Source: Hirundichthys speculiger
Taxonomy: Eukaryota > Chordata > Actinopteri > Beloniformes > Exocoetidae
Reading direction: 5' to 3'
Assembly (NCBI GenBank): GCA_018398805.1
Contig: JAGFBZ010000011.1
Location: 310,001-374,000 of the forward strand
Length of the DNA: 64,000 bases
Positions 51,226 through 63,572 of this stretch are shown in pieces; the stretch's first letter is position 1; each line of letters opens with the position of its first letter. Below the pieces are notes generated by a model. That model saw only the letters and a program-made list of their open reading frames with translations, was not told the origin of the DNA and searched no databases. Made by a program: the position numbers and the translations under genes.

Positions 51226-52660
51226 GCGTCTTTTTTTTTTTTTGGTTTATCAGTAGTTACCACATGTTGGTATTCTTCTTACCATGAAGGAAGTTTCAAA
51301 GAAATCTATTTACAAGTAAACAGATGTATTTACAGGATTTTTTATTTGACAATTTCTTGTCCCAGACTATTGTCATTGTATGTGGTTTATTATACTGAAA
51401 CAAATCAAAGCATTGAGTTTATGTTAAGGGACAGGACAGTCTGGGCCTACAGCCCTTCAATCCCCACAATAATCTACCATCAGATGAACCAGTTGAGGAT
51501 GTGATTTGTTTGAATCAGTCTACTGGGTGCATTAATGTTTTGACCAGACGATGGAGCTAGATGAAAGGTTTGACAGTCGTCAGTGTAATTTACTGTTTGA
51601 GGAGCTGAAAGATGTGGATTTTTTTTTTTTAGGGTTCATTTGCAGCAGCATTTTGCATTGTTTTGACATACTTTAGATAACTATTTCCATAGAAGCGGAG
51701 GAGCCTGATATCTCCTCATGTTACTCAGATGTCCTCACTGTCTCTGCACCTTCTGCTGCGTTCAGCACTTTATCAATCTGATTAACGCTGGAGCGCGTCA
51801 CACTACGCTCAAGGTCAGCCTCCTTTTATTACTCATTAAAGGTTTACTGTCGCACGAAGAGGCAGCAAGGTTGACCTCCCTTGGTGTTTGTGTGTGGCCT
51901 GAATCAAATGCAGATATGGACTGTCAATCACATCTTCAACCTTTTTTCCAAGGCTTGTGAGCATTCAGACAGTGAACCTCACAATCACTAAGTAGGTTCA
52001 CAGTATCTCATCTCAGTTCTTTTCTATTTAATCCAAGATCTTTGATCTAAGGTAAGAAGCCAAGAACAATATGTACGTTCATTAGTTAGCTCACCTGCCA
52101 CTCAAAGCGACTCTGAACAGATTGATGAACAACGTTAAGTTTTAACTAATTCAAATGAGTGAAATGTAAATAATTCATTGCAAAGTAATCTACAGCCAAG
52201 TTCTGCATAAGTGGTTGAAAATGGACAGATGGATGACCTAAAACCAGTCCATGTATATCTCAATAATTACCACATTCAAAATAGGGGTTGATTTAGAATA
52301 TTCACATGAAATACAAGTTTTCCATTTGGATTCCATTTCAAACTTGGAATATTCCAGATTCTTAAATTATTGTCATATCAGTCTTGATGACGATGACTAA
52401 GAATCTAATGAAACTTCCTCCAAACAACCTTTCACTTGCTGCTGTTTGGTGCTACTTGCAACTAGTAAAAACCACTCATCAAGCTAGATATCTGAGAAAC
52501 TATCTGCTCTTCTGCAACAGATTATCCTTGTGTAGCCACTGCATGTCTAAATAACACATTCCTGAGTCAAGATCAGATAAATAATAAGAAAGATTGTAAA
52601 AATGCCTCAGTTGCCCTTTAAAAGGACTGTTTGTGAAATTCTATTAAATATAATTCAACT
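51226..52660. other. Intergenic, no feature recognised
   Basis: This is AT-rich sequence between the end of rapgef6 and the first repeat. No ORF with family features was found on either strand. Confidence 0.65.
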
Positions 52661-52985
52661 TCATTTCTATAGCATCTATTGCAAATGCAAATAGATGCTT
52701 TTCAGACACCCAGAGCATAACCCCCTAGCAAAACAGTAACTAAAATAATATTTTTGAATCCTAATTAAAGAAACAATGGCAAGTAAAAAAACTCCCCTTA
52801 CCAGGAGAAAAACCTTTAAGCCAAACAGTGGCCAGGAAAAACTCCCCTTTAAGAGTGAAGAAACCTTGGACAGGACCTGGATCATAAGGGGGGGATCTTC
52901 CTGGTGAAGGCCAGCTGGGTAAAGACAGAAAAGAGGAGTGAGACAGGACAGAGAGAGGAGAGGCACATATATCTTGGCAGTATTA
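52661..52985. repeat. Common fish interspersed repeat
   Basis: It contains CAATGGCAAGTAAAAAAACT, then CCTTTAAGAGTGAAGAAACC, TTGGACAGGACCTGGATCAT and TTCCTGGTGAAGGCCAGCTG. This sequence type ('aagaaacctt ggacaggacc ... ggccagctgg') is scattered through many fish genomes. I cannot name the family. No ORF is kept. Confidence 0.6.
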
Positions 52986-53169
52986 TATAGGGGAAAAATA
53001 TATTAATCGTAATGATCCATTTAGCTGGAGAACTACTGCTAAAAATTCCATGTACTTATAATGGGTACATTGTGAGTACATGCACTACAGAGATGACTAT
53101 ATAAACAGGTGTAGGCAATAACACTGAGGTGGTGGGAGGGTCTGCAGGTCAGCGTGTAGCTCTGGAAAC

Positions 53170-53960
53170 TCTGGCCTGCCGACGGTGGCGGCTGTGTTAA
53201 CTACCGAAAGGTTTTCTCCACCATCATTGTCACAGCTAAGACAGCGACCGGAGGCCTACAGTGACCCTTGCTCAGGTGAGGTGTTGGCTGGTGACTTCCA
53301 CTGCTGTGATGACTGGAAGGGTTCCCCGATCCCCCCCCTCCGACAGTACCTGGTGGGAAAGCCGATGTAGCGTGTGGGGGTGGATATCCTCGGCCCACTT
53401 CCAGTGACTGATGCCGGTAACCGCTATGTCCTCGTAGCCGTGGATTACTGCACCAAATGGCCTGAGGCATACGTGGTACCGGACCAAAGTGTTGTCACCG
53501 CTGCAGAGAGACTGGCTGAGGAAATGTTTTTTCGTTTCGGATCCACAGCGATCAGGGGCGGAACTTTGACTCCCAAGGTTTAAGCGAGATCTGCAGACGA
53601 TTGGGGATTCATACGATGTGGACGAACTCCGCCTGAACCAGAGAACTCTAGCGAAAAAGAAATAGATTATTATTGGCAGCTGAGGTACTGCCTACATTAA
53701 ACTCACCAGTTCACTCGCCAAGTACAGGCCGATTCTGGAGTGTGGCAGAAGAGAGCTCAAGGTGTGGGTGTCCTCCCCCATCCAGAAACGAGCAGCCATT
53801 GGCAAGGACCTGGTGAGGTGTTGTGAAGACTGTCCGATGTGGTGCATAAGGTCCGGATGCTTGACCGAGGACGGACTGTTGTGCTGCATCAGGACAGGCT
53901 TGAGCCACACCACCCACTCGCCAAACACAGTGCTGTAAACAGAAGATAAACTCAATCCTC
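53170..53960 (+). mobile_element. Ty3/gypsy retrotransposon remnant (integrase part)
   Basis: 53374-53540 reads GVDILGPLPVTDAGNRYVLV and then AVDYCTKWPEAYVVPDQS, the integrase core of a Ty3/gypsy polyprotein, with the first catalytic Asp in VAVDY. The frame then breaks, the middle of the integrase is missing, and a C-terminal piece (RMLDRGRTVVLHQDRLEPHH) appears near 53850-53910. It is a dead, internally deleted copy. Confidence 0.8.
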
Positions 53961-54099
53961 AGTAACCCCGTGGGTCGCAGCACACTTAAAGTTTCAGATA
54001 ATAGCGGATGGCCATGGCGACCAACCCGCCGTCCTGATTTATTTGAGCGACTTCATGTCTGATGACTGATGGGTCACCGGGTAAGCTGACCCTTCATGA

Positions 54100-54773
54100 A
54101 GGGGCTATGTGGCTGTGATGATTTCATAATCACCTCCCTGAACATTTTCTCTAAATGTATTGGAAGATGTAGTTCAGTTCAAGTACTTGTTTTATTGGTT
54201 GTTTTATACGTATTTGGCGGTCGTTCTGTAGAAGTTGTGTCATGTCTTTATTTGACCATAGGTAAGGTTCGTGTTTATGTGATACGTGTGTGTTGTGTTG
54301 CGACATGTTTGAGGCCAGTGTTAACAAGTTTAAAATAAAACACTGTGAAAACCAGAACCCAGCTTTTCATTTTGCAATTTTGCTGCAATATTTACACGAT
54401 AGAGGAAATCATTCATTGGTTGCTGTGACGACTCCTCCACCTGTACACCAGGTGTTGGTTGTTTTTGGTTTCTTTCTGTTGCAGGTGGAGAGTCATCAGC
54501 CTGAGGAGACACACCTGGACTCAATGGTTCTGCTCCCATTAAGAAGGCCATTTCCAGACTGTTGCAGTTGGGCTGTGAGCAGGCTGAGGCTCTGTGGTTG
54601 GGTTGTGGGCCCAGTTGACCAGACTGTGACTGGCAGAGCGTTTTGGCCAGGGGTTTTGTCTGTGTTGTGGTGATGCGACTGTTGTCAATAAATATATATG
54701 TATATATTCGGTACCGACTGTCTTGTGCTGCCGCCCTCATTTTTGTCACGGCCTTCGAGCTGGGTTGACATTA
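54100..54773 (+). repeat. Possible 3' LTR of the gypsy remnant
   Basis: It follows the pol remnant directly on the same strand, contains an AATAAA (54687-54692) followed by a TATA-like and GT-rich stretch, and ends near TTGACA. No partner LTR was found in the window, so the borders and even the nature of this piece are uncertain. Confidence 0.35.
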
Positions 54774-54959
54774 CAAAAAAAACCAATAACGTCTCGCGAG
54801 ATTCAACGTAAAAGCAGAACCGCAACAGGGGACGTTAAAGGTCAGATGGCTTTATGATGTCAATAAGATGTTCTTAAACCACAATTCTTTCCATAACAGC
54901 CTTTAGAGTCCTTTAGAAACGCATCTTCAGAAATTTTCAGATTTCAAAAGTGATTCGTC

Positions 54960-56910
54960 ATGAGTTTCCTAACCGAAGCAATGCAAAATATATTGCAGAG
55001 AGAGAATTTACCCTCTTAGGAAAAGAAGAATGACTGGAACTTGCAAGAGCAAAAGCCCAAAGAAATGGAAGACCCTTTGGATGAATGCCACTTTGGACAC
55101 GTCTGTGTGAAGGAGATTGGCTTCATTGTCGAGAAATTGTTAATGGCATCCAGTATCAGTGTCGTGAAGGGGAAAACAAAATGTGGATTGGACGTAATGT
55201 GGGGCCTTGAGTTCCTACAAAGACTGAAAAAGTATCTGGAAGAAAACATGGTTTCTCATCTTGAACTGGCCTGCTTACTTCTTGAAACTGTACAAGAGAT
55301 TTTGCAGGATGAACCCAGTCTCAGGGAAACGTGTTTATATTATCTCAACTTCAGCATTGATTACTTTTCTCAGTTATCCAGGAAGAGGTACAGTAAGAGA
55401 AGGTCTAAATGTTTAGAATCAGTAATGTCAGTCCATAAGGATTTAGAAAACAGAAGAAAACTGATACAAGGAAAGATCTGCTCTCATCTCAAGCTGATAT
55501 CTAACCCAACAGTACAGTTGCAAAGTACTAAACAGAGCCTAAACCAAGCAGGGTTAGGAAGTCCTGAACAGGAACTGCACACTGTTGGATTCAGAAATGC
55601 CTTTTACTCAAAAGGCCATCAGTTCAAAGACGTGAAGAATCTCTTCCTGGATGAGCAATCAAACACAAGTCAAAAGGTGGTCAGATGTGCCAATTCGTCA
55701 TTTGACAATCTGCCTGAGACCTCCAAAATGGCAGAACCAGAAGAGGACAAAATACTGAATACTGCAGAGTTTCAAGAGGATATGGGCACAATTTTAAAGC
55801 ATTTACACACAAATGCCCACCCTCATCTCAAGCTGGCCTCCAACCCAACAGAACAATTGGAAGGCACCACTGAACAGAGGCTAAAATTGTCCGAACACAC
55901 CTATGGACAATTTGCCTCAGACGTCTGAGGTGTCACAAATGGAAGCTAAATTGAGATTTGCAGAGGCCCCGACAGGACACTCTTCTGGACAGTGCAGACT
56001 ATCTACTGAAGAGGTACTCAGTTTGTCCAAGCACACATCTGACAATTTGCCTCAGACTTCTAGGGTGCTAAGAAGCAGAAATAGAGGGTGAATTGAGATC
56101 TATAGAGGCCTATGAGGAACTGGACAATTTAAAAAAACAGCTTGCAGACAAGACCAGGTCCAATCCTGAAATGCCTTCCAAAACAAGAGTACAGTTGCCA
56201 AGTGCAGAGACTGAACAGAAACCAGATAAAACTGGACCAGGGAATGACTGTGACATGAAAGTGGAGCAACTCATAGAAGTGAAAAATCCTTCAAATGACA
56301 CCAGCTCTCATCTCATGCTGGCGTCCAACCCAACAGAACAATTGGAAAGTACCACTGAACAGAGGCTACAATTGTCCAAACGCACGACCGACAATATGCT
56401 GCTGATCTCTGAGGTTTCCAGACATGGAGGGTGGGCTCGAAAGGTTAGGAAACGTGCTGGAAAAGAGTACGGTGTGTATTCTTAATGTGGACTTCAAACT
56501 GAAAGGAAAAGAAGGAAGAGGCAAGATCACTCCAAAATATGGGAGACAAGCTCACCACCAACGTAAAGTTTGTCTTAGAAGCTATGCACCCTGAGCATGA
56601 AGTCACTCCATCTTTCCCCACGGTCCTTGATACAGAAGATGTCCCAGATATCCAATGTGTTTCTGCCCAAACAGTCTCCACCAAAACTAAGACACCTGTA
56701 ATCAGTCAGGTCTCCACATCAGAGCCAGACTGTAAAATAAAACAGGTGCCCTCTTTGTGGAGCTGTTTCAAAAAATCTTTGAAATCACCAGCATCCAGAC
56801 ATAAGAATAAGACTCCACAAAAAGAATCATCTGCGCAAACAAACATCTCAGGATCAGACATCAGACCAAAGTCACTTTCAATGTGGAGGCGATCTAAAAA
56901 ATGCCCCTAG
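54960..56910 (+). pseudogene. Unrecognised intronless, frame-broken repetitive coding-like sequence
   Basis: I do not recognise this gene. From ATG at 54960 a frame runs 19 codons to TAG (55017). It is open again in the same frame to 55926, with ATG at 55065. Coding-like sequence then moves to other frames at about 55905, 56091, 56460 and 56530, ending with TAG at 56908-56910. The first part looks folded and helical (EIGFIVEKLLMASS, ELACLLLETVQEILQDEPSL). The rest is polar and holds an imperfect repeat: SHLKLASNPTEQLE, TTEQRLKLS and DNLPQTSEVS recur at 55482, 55822 and 56306. There are no introns, and it lies between mobile-element remnants. It could be a decayed retrocopy, a dead lineage gene or part of an unknown element. 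Confidence 0.5.
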
Positions 56911-57365
56911 AAACACATAATTATGGTTACTGGAGTCAGCTTCACATGTCTCAAAATAAAATTGGCAATCACCAGGGTTGGTTTCTCAGCAGGTGTGTTG
57001 CTGAGTGGGGAACTGTGATATGAGCGATGGTGATCCATGGGCCTTTGTTTGGAGCTACGCTTCCTCCGAACTATCACCCAGCCACCCTGACTTGCCGGAT
57101 GATAAACTGCTGCAGGACTGCTCACAGCAGCTACTCTAGTCTGGTCCACCACTATGTTAGCCTGGCTAGCTACCACACCTACAGGACTATGGTCCAGTTG
57201 GTGGAACTGGGCCTCTAGCTCACTGAGTCTCACTTCTAAAGCTTTCGAACAAACTACACTTTATGCATTTACCATTCTCATTAAAGGAGGCAGAGGAATA
57301 GCTAAACATTTCACACAATGAGCAGTAAAAGAGAGAGACAGAGGGAGAGGAGGAGGCCATGCTAA
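56907..57365 (-). mobile_element. L2/CR1-type LINE ORF1 fragment (zinc finger plus start of esterase-like domain)
   Basis: On the minus strand it begins near 57361 with MASSSPSVSLFYCSLCEMFS and a CxxC...CxxC finger. After a one-base frame break it continues LSELEAQFHQLD, GGWVIVRRKRSSKQR and TPAEKPTLVIANFILRHVKL. This is the layout of ORF1 in fish L2/CR1 LINEs that carry an SGNH-type esterase domain. The expected GDS catalytic motif reads ANF here, so this copy is inactive. It stops where the repetitive sequence at 56910 ends. Confidence 0.65.
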
Positions 57366-57740
57366 GAACCTAATAAGCTGAACCAGAGATTAAGTGGCAG
57401 GGAAATTCCCAGAGGGGAAAGTGCAACCGTGGAACTGTGTGCAAGTAATTACCAACTATAGAGTTGAGTTTTTGAAGAAAACAGATCAAATTTTAGTTTA
57501 AAGAGGATGGTAGATTCACAGACTGTGACGGCGTGCAAACAACAAACCGGAAGTGAGGCAATATGTTACGTTCAGGTGATTGTCCCCTAATGGTGTCTGT
57601 CCTGACCTGATCAAACATGATTAGTCAATAGCACTTGAACTAAAGTCAGAGTACAAATGAAGCCAAACACACCTTAGAATGAGCGATAGTGATACAAATA
57701 GAGTGACACCAGCTCAGACATTGCCTCAAGTGAATGAGGT
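57366..57740. other. Intergenic, no clear feature
   Basis: The part nearest 57366 may be 5' leader of the LINE fragment. I see no other signal. Confidence 0.4.
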
Positions 57741-58540
57741 CCGCATCAGGTGTTGAGGAACCAGGGCACCCTGTTGAGAAACTGACTGCTGGAAGCAGAC
57801 ACTCATGGGGCAGAGCAGAGAACATGGTATTACTGGTGTGCTATTATACCAGCAACCCTGGAGAAAGGGGGTACATGCAGAGAATGGGGGAGGAATTGTT
57901 GCTTCGAAATCCCACATCCACACTGACAAAGAAACAACTACCAGCTCAGTGTGTTAATATCCCCAAGAGAAAGCAGCGATCCCAGAGATAGATGAGGTTA
58001 CAAAAATGCCACGGCAAGGAGGGTGTAAGATGCTGTTGGGCAAAACATACATGGAACGCCACAACCAGATAGCAGCATAATACACAGGAACATCTGTGAT
58101 GAGCATGGACTGGAGGCCCCAGGGTCAAGATGGGAGGCACCTCCAAAGGTGATTGAGAACTAGCGGGCCAAGATCCTGTGGGATGTCGAGACCCAAACTG
58201 ACAAACTGGTGATGGCTAATCAACCTGACATAGTGGTGGTGGACAAACATCAGAGGACAGCAGTGGTGGTGGATGTGGTCGGCTCTAGTGGTAGCAAAAT
58301 CAGAAAGAAGGAACAACGAGAAGCTCAAGAAATACCAAAGGTTGAAGGAAGAGCTGGAAAAAATGTGGGGTGTGAAGGCAGCAGTGGTGGCAGTTGTGAT
58401 CGGGGCTCTGGGAGCTGTAACCCCCAAGATGGATTGGTGGCTCCAGCAGATACCAGGAACAGCATCTGAGATCTCTCTCCAGAAGAGGGAATACTGGGAA
58501 CAGCTGTGCAGAATCCTCACGCTCCTATCCCTTTAGTAGA
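57741..58540 (+). mobile_element. R2-like non-LTR retrotransposon 3' fragment (restriction-like endonuclease)
   Basis: 58170-58520 encodes, across two frames, MANQPDIVVVDKHQRTAVVV and DVVGSSGS, then KLKKYQRLKEELEKMWGVKA and VVIGALGAVTPKMDWWLQQI. This is the C-terminal PD-D...K endonuclease region typical of R2/NeSL-type LINEs in fish. Upstream (57741-58150) pieces such as RHNQIAA and the CQYPQ-like finger area fit the same element but hold stops. It is a dead fragment. Confidence 0.75.
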
Positions 58541-61500
58541 GGACCTGAGCTTGGCAATGAGTCAGGTTGAAGAGGGAAAGAAATCCTAACCAGCCTGTTC
58601 ATGCAGCTGCTGCATTTCAAAGGGAATATTCCACAACGACAAGAGAAGCAAAAGTTCAGCTCCGAGTGGGATTCCTCTGGAAACGAGTCGGTAAAATTAC
58701 ATACAGCTTCAAAAAATGCATCAGAAAGGGAAAGAAAGAGCCTCCACCGGACAGCAAGGGAGGAAACGTGGAAAAACTGCCACTCTTGGCCTCTTGTAAG
58801 TGTGACCTGTATGTCTGTCTATGTGCGCGTGCGTGCATGTGTGTGTGTGTGTGTGTGTGAGAGATACATTTCTCCTCTGTTTTGACTTTGAAGTTGTGAC
58901 TTTGTCAGGAGCAGAAGCTGAGAGCAGGAGGTGGGAAAACGGAAACCTTCCCACCTGAGGGCTGGTGCACACGTGGGGGTTGGCTTCTAGCATATTCCTG
59001 TCTAAATGAAAATTTGTGAAGCAAAACAGTTTGGAAAATATTCCATCACTCGTACAGCCTCAGCAGCTCTGTCCTTGAGCTGAGTACGCCAGTGCGCGTT
59101 TGCTCCCATGCACGAAGGCACAAATTTTATTTCACAATTTTATTTCTCGAGAACAAATGCTGAGAAGGACACTCTTTCTCGCAGTAGAATTATCATAATT
59201 CAGTGTTAACCCTCCCTTTGTGGTGTTTTTTAACTCATCCATTCACCTTTTTCAACAAATCTGACCGGGGCACATAAACTCAGTACTCGTCCCTTTCAGA
59301 TGTGCGATGCTTTATGTTAGTCTGATCTTAATCAGTTGTATTCAAGCTCCTGCTGACTCATTGCTCCTATTCTTATTTCTTATCGGTTGCATTACGCAGA
59401 GAATCTGACAGATAAAGTTTACACTCTTAATGATAGTGTCTGCACAATTGCCTGTGTTACTTCCACCTTTCTGGTATAAAATAAATAAATAAAAAAAACC
59501 AAAAGTGAGAGTGTGGCTAATTATCAGCTTGTGAGATCTTGACTCGAATATGTCAACAAGGTCTCACAACAGAAGCTTTGTGAGGCACCGGCTTCACACA
59601 AAGCCAATGCCTCACTTGTTAGTTTGTCAGCAGTAATGGTGCAAGCAAGACGGGAAAAAAAAATACTTTTAAAGCATAATATTTCACAGTTAAAATTTTA
59701 CAACATAAAAAAAGTGGCAACGAGACATGTAGCTGAAATCTTGTTTAGGTGCTGGATATATGGTCATGTTTGTGTCCAGGCTCATCCCCAGCCATTTTCA
59801 CAGCCCATAAAAAATATTGATTTATTTCATGGAAGTGTCACTTGAAATTCTCGGCGTGTATGGAGGACAGGAGAGAAGCCAAATGCAAAGATGCTGTTGT
59901 TGGGGAAAGAAAAACAGTCATATATACGCCAATTCTTCTTTTTGAGTCCCAAGTCTGCCTCTCTGGACCGACAGACTGGTTGTCATATGTTCAGGTGACA
60001 CCGTCTGGGGTTGTTCTGGCGATTTGTCACCGGTTCTCAAGGTTTCCAGCAGCTTGTAAAAGGATTGTAGGCGGCGTCCTTGCATCTCGCTGTCCTCAAA
60101 AAGTCAGCAGCTCAGCACAGATAAATGACCTGACAAGCCCACAGAGTGTAACCCGATGTTAAAAAGGCCACAGGTAATCCTTCATGCTCCTTTTTGTCCA
60201 AACACCTTTTTTTTTAAAGAAAAAAAAGAACACTCAAGTGTCAATATGTTTCGCTTAACTCTGTTTAGAGTTGACAGTCACTTCACACTTTGCAGCACCG
60301 TGGAGCATTTTAATTATTATATTATCCATGCTTTTTTCTGTTTTATATAATGCTTGAGATTAGGTAAAAGAATTAAAATGGAACCGTTTTAGGTTCCATT
60401 TGAGTGCAACAGCAACAGAGGAAACTAACAGCCATAGGGGGGCAGTGCTGCTTCATATGAAACTCTGGCTGTGGAACAGTTCAACCTCTCCATCTCCATG
60501 CCCCCATGCCTGAGGCTAGATTTGTTAAAGAAGACTATTTGAGGGGCATGTCCCACCCACACCCCCCAGGGATCACCCGCCTAGCTTGGTGAAAAACACC
60601 AGAGCTCTGTCTGTGTTTGAACAATGCAAAGCCTGCTATCTGGAGGTGGTGATTAAATCTTCCTAAATTGTCTCTGCTCTCTGTGTAAACGTCTCCAAAC
60701 ATCCAATAACGAGTCAACGTCGGTTCCTTTCATCCCAGAAAACAAGTTTCAAACCTCAAACAGGTCTTGATGGGATGTGAAAAGGTTCTCAATTTCCCCC
60801 AAAGTCCTCATAATTAAGCATACACTAAAATACACGAGGATGAACAATGATGCTGATCATTGTTAAAAGATAACTCTTTCTGCTTTTTTCACAGAAATAT
60901 TATTTCAGAAATATCCTCTGTTTTCAGAAATATTCAGAAATGAAAAGAACTCAGTTAAACATCAAATTAACTCAACAGATGGTTTTATATAATTTTCTAG
61001 CATGATGATCAATAGTAATGTTTTTTATGAAGTCTTCAATATTCCTCTTTGTGTTGTGATGCATTTTGATTAGCATGCTAGAGTGACAAATTTACCTAAA
61101 AAATAAAAAGCAATGTTAAAAACGTATAGATGTTTGCAGTAAAACATAAAAAGAGAGAGAGAAAAAAAAGAAATGACCAGTATTAAAAAAATATATAAAA
61201 ATTGCAGATGGAACAAGGCAACAATGACGTTCCAACAAGATCACAAAAAGTAGTTAACGTAAGATATTGCACTTGGAGTAAATATTTCAGTTGACACCCA
61301 CTGAGAGAATCGTTACACACCAAGCGCCAACAACTTACTTCTGGGTTGAAGCCAAAAGCTAATAAAACTTCCCGTTCCTTGACTGACCACTTACAGGCCG
61401 GCTCTAAAAGTGAGACAGCGTCCACTGACCCCCGTGCTAATATGTCCAATTTTATAGCAGAAATAAACATATTTATAGCCTGGTTCAGAAAAATGCTTTT

Positions 61501-62442
61501 GGTCTCCATAGCTAGATTTCACATCCATATATGGTGGCTGAATGTTTTTACTACATCTATCAAAACTATATGGAGCAACACATTTATGTAATTAAGGTTC
61601 TGGTCTTTTGATTGACAGCAGGCATATCCAATGGCTTGCCAGCATCCCTTTTGCTGTTAAGTTCTTACTTCTGAGCATCATTTCTGATGTCGCCACCGAA
61701 CTGACAGTGAAACAGGAGGTCCCACTGCGAACGTTTGCTGGCAACTCCGCAGCTCGAAACCGGGAGCCAAGGTGGATTCAGGACCCATCCAAGCGGAAAC
61801 CTGCTGGGACCCGTTGTCAATCAGCCCACAAATGGGGGTCTCAGCAGAGCTCTCCATCTTACAGTTCTGGCAGCATTACCATCTCGGTAGCAACAAGGAT
61901 GATATTTGGACAGATCTGATCAGAATGAATGCAAAGAAAATTTTGATAAGATCACAGGTTAACATACGCTAAGCCAGCCAAGGTAAAATAAGTTCTTCTT
62001 ATAGAGTATATGTCGGACACCCAGAGGTGAGAGGAGGTAAAAGTGGTGAGGAAAGACCTGTGGCACCTACCTGAGGGTAAAAGATGAAAACCAGGATGTG
62101 AGAGGTCCTTCAGAGTGTTTTTGTTTCTGCAGAGGTGACAGGAGATGTAAAGGTCCAGCAGGGAGAGCAAAGTGCACCAGGTGATCTTCTGATCTCTGTT
62201 GATGATGATGTTTTTGCTTCAGTGCAGCTTCCCGTTTCATAATGTGATGTGATGTGTCAACACGCTCTACATGAAGGAGCAGTGAAAAGTCTCTGCCGTG
62301 TTTTTTTAATGAATGCTCTGCTGTTAGCAGTCCAGGATGGGTCAGCAGAGGTGAAGGTGCCTAAAGATTTAAATGCTGGGACCACCCAGGTCTGCACTGT
62401 CCTTCCTGAAGTCTTTGTTTTCATGGTGTCTAGTGTTAGATT
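58541..62442. other. Intergenic, mostly unrecognised
   Basis: A GT microsatellite (58835-58862) is clear. From 58870 to 62440 I found no repeat family, conserved gene or RNA. Open frames up to about 108 codons (59842-60162, 61183-61509, 61608-61919) have no family features. Confidence 0.6.
58835..58862. repeat. GT microsatellite
   Basis: A (TG)n run ends in GAGAGA. Confidence 0.9.
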
Positions 62443-63572
62443 TAGGGCTGGGCAACGATTAAAATTTTTAATCGCGATTAATGGCATTATCTCCCTGATT
62501 AATCACGATTAATCGCATTGTATACGCAAAATCAAATAATGAATTCAAAAGTAGTGTAAAATGCACTTTTATTTAAATGTTCTGCTGCCATATGAACTAA
62601 AGTGAAATAATACTTGTTGCTTCAAACACTTTTAACATCAGCACTTGTCAGTAACACATGTTTAGTGTAAATCTCATCTGAAAAAATGTAAAATAAAATA
62701 AAGCTTATTGCCACTGCCAGGGCATTAATGTCATCCTGTTTTTAAAAAAAAAAATAAAAAAAAGTCTACAAACAAAATCCAACAAAATGATTGCGGTCTC
62801 AGCACAATCAGAACAATAAAACAGGTAATTTCTGAGGTAACAGCAGAAACTTTTAACGGGGAGTTCAACTTGTCAGTGGTTACAAATAAGCCTTGTTTCT
62901 GTCAAATCCTCCATCTGGGAGAACTTTAAAATGAAAATGTCCATGTTAAAGTTCAGTAACTTTACCAATCCGTGAATCATTCATTCTTTCCATTTTCAAT
63001 TGTCAACCAAAAATTAAAAAAAATAAAAAGGGACATTTTATTACGTTTTTCGTTTTTAAATTTAACAAAAAAATTTAAAAAAATGCTTTTTTTATATTTC
63101 AATTTTAGACTTGGATCAAAAATATGAAATTAGAAAATGGGCCATAGGACTGAATTTGTTTTATAATCGAGGACTGGACTTCTGTTGTCATTACGCATCT
63201 GTGCCACTAGATGGAGCCACACTGAAATAACCAGTAAGAGAACAGCAGGACAGTGAACACATGGAGCAGATCTGATGTAACCTGGAGGAATGACATGAAA
63301 GTTTTGTTGCAGTGCAGATTTTTGTTTTCAGACAGAATTGTTAATATTGCTACCTGAGTTGCTACCCGAACTGTAAATTTCACAGATTTTTACCGTTCTC
63401 CATGTCTGTTTTACCTGCCAATTGTCTTCCGGTGCCACAGCAGCCAGTAACAGACTTTTCAAAAAAAACAAAAGCATGTGAGCAACATGCGTTAATGCAC
63501 GATAACATAAATGTCGGCGTTAATAAATTAATGCGTTAACACGACAATAACGCGGTAACTTGCCCAGCCCTA
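62443..63572 (+). mobile_element. hAT-like non-autonomous element, copy 3 (best preserved)
   Basis: It starts TAGGGCTGGGCAACGATTAA and ends AACTTGCCCAGCCCTA, with a perfect 8-bp target duplication GTTAGATT (62435-62442 and 63573-63580). The subterminal part has ATTAATCACGATTAATCGCA-type repeats. It is collinear with copy 2 and inverted relative to copy 1. No transposase ORF is present. Confidence 0.9.
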
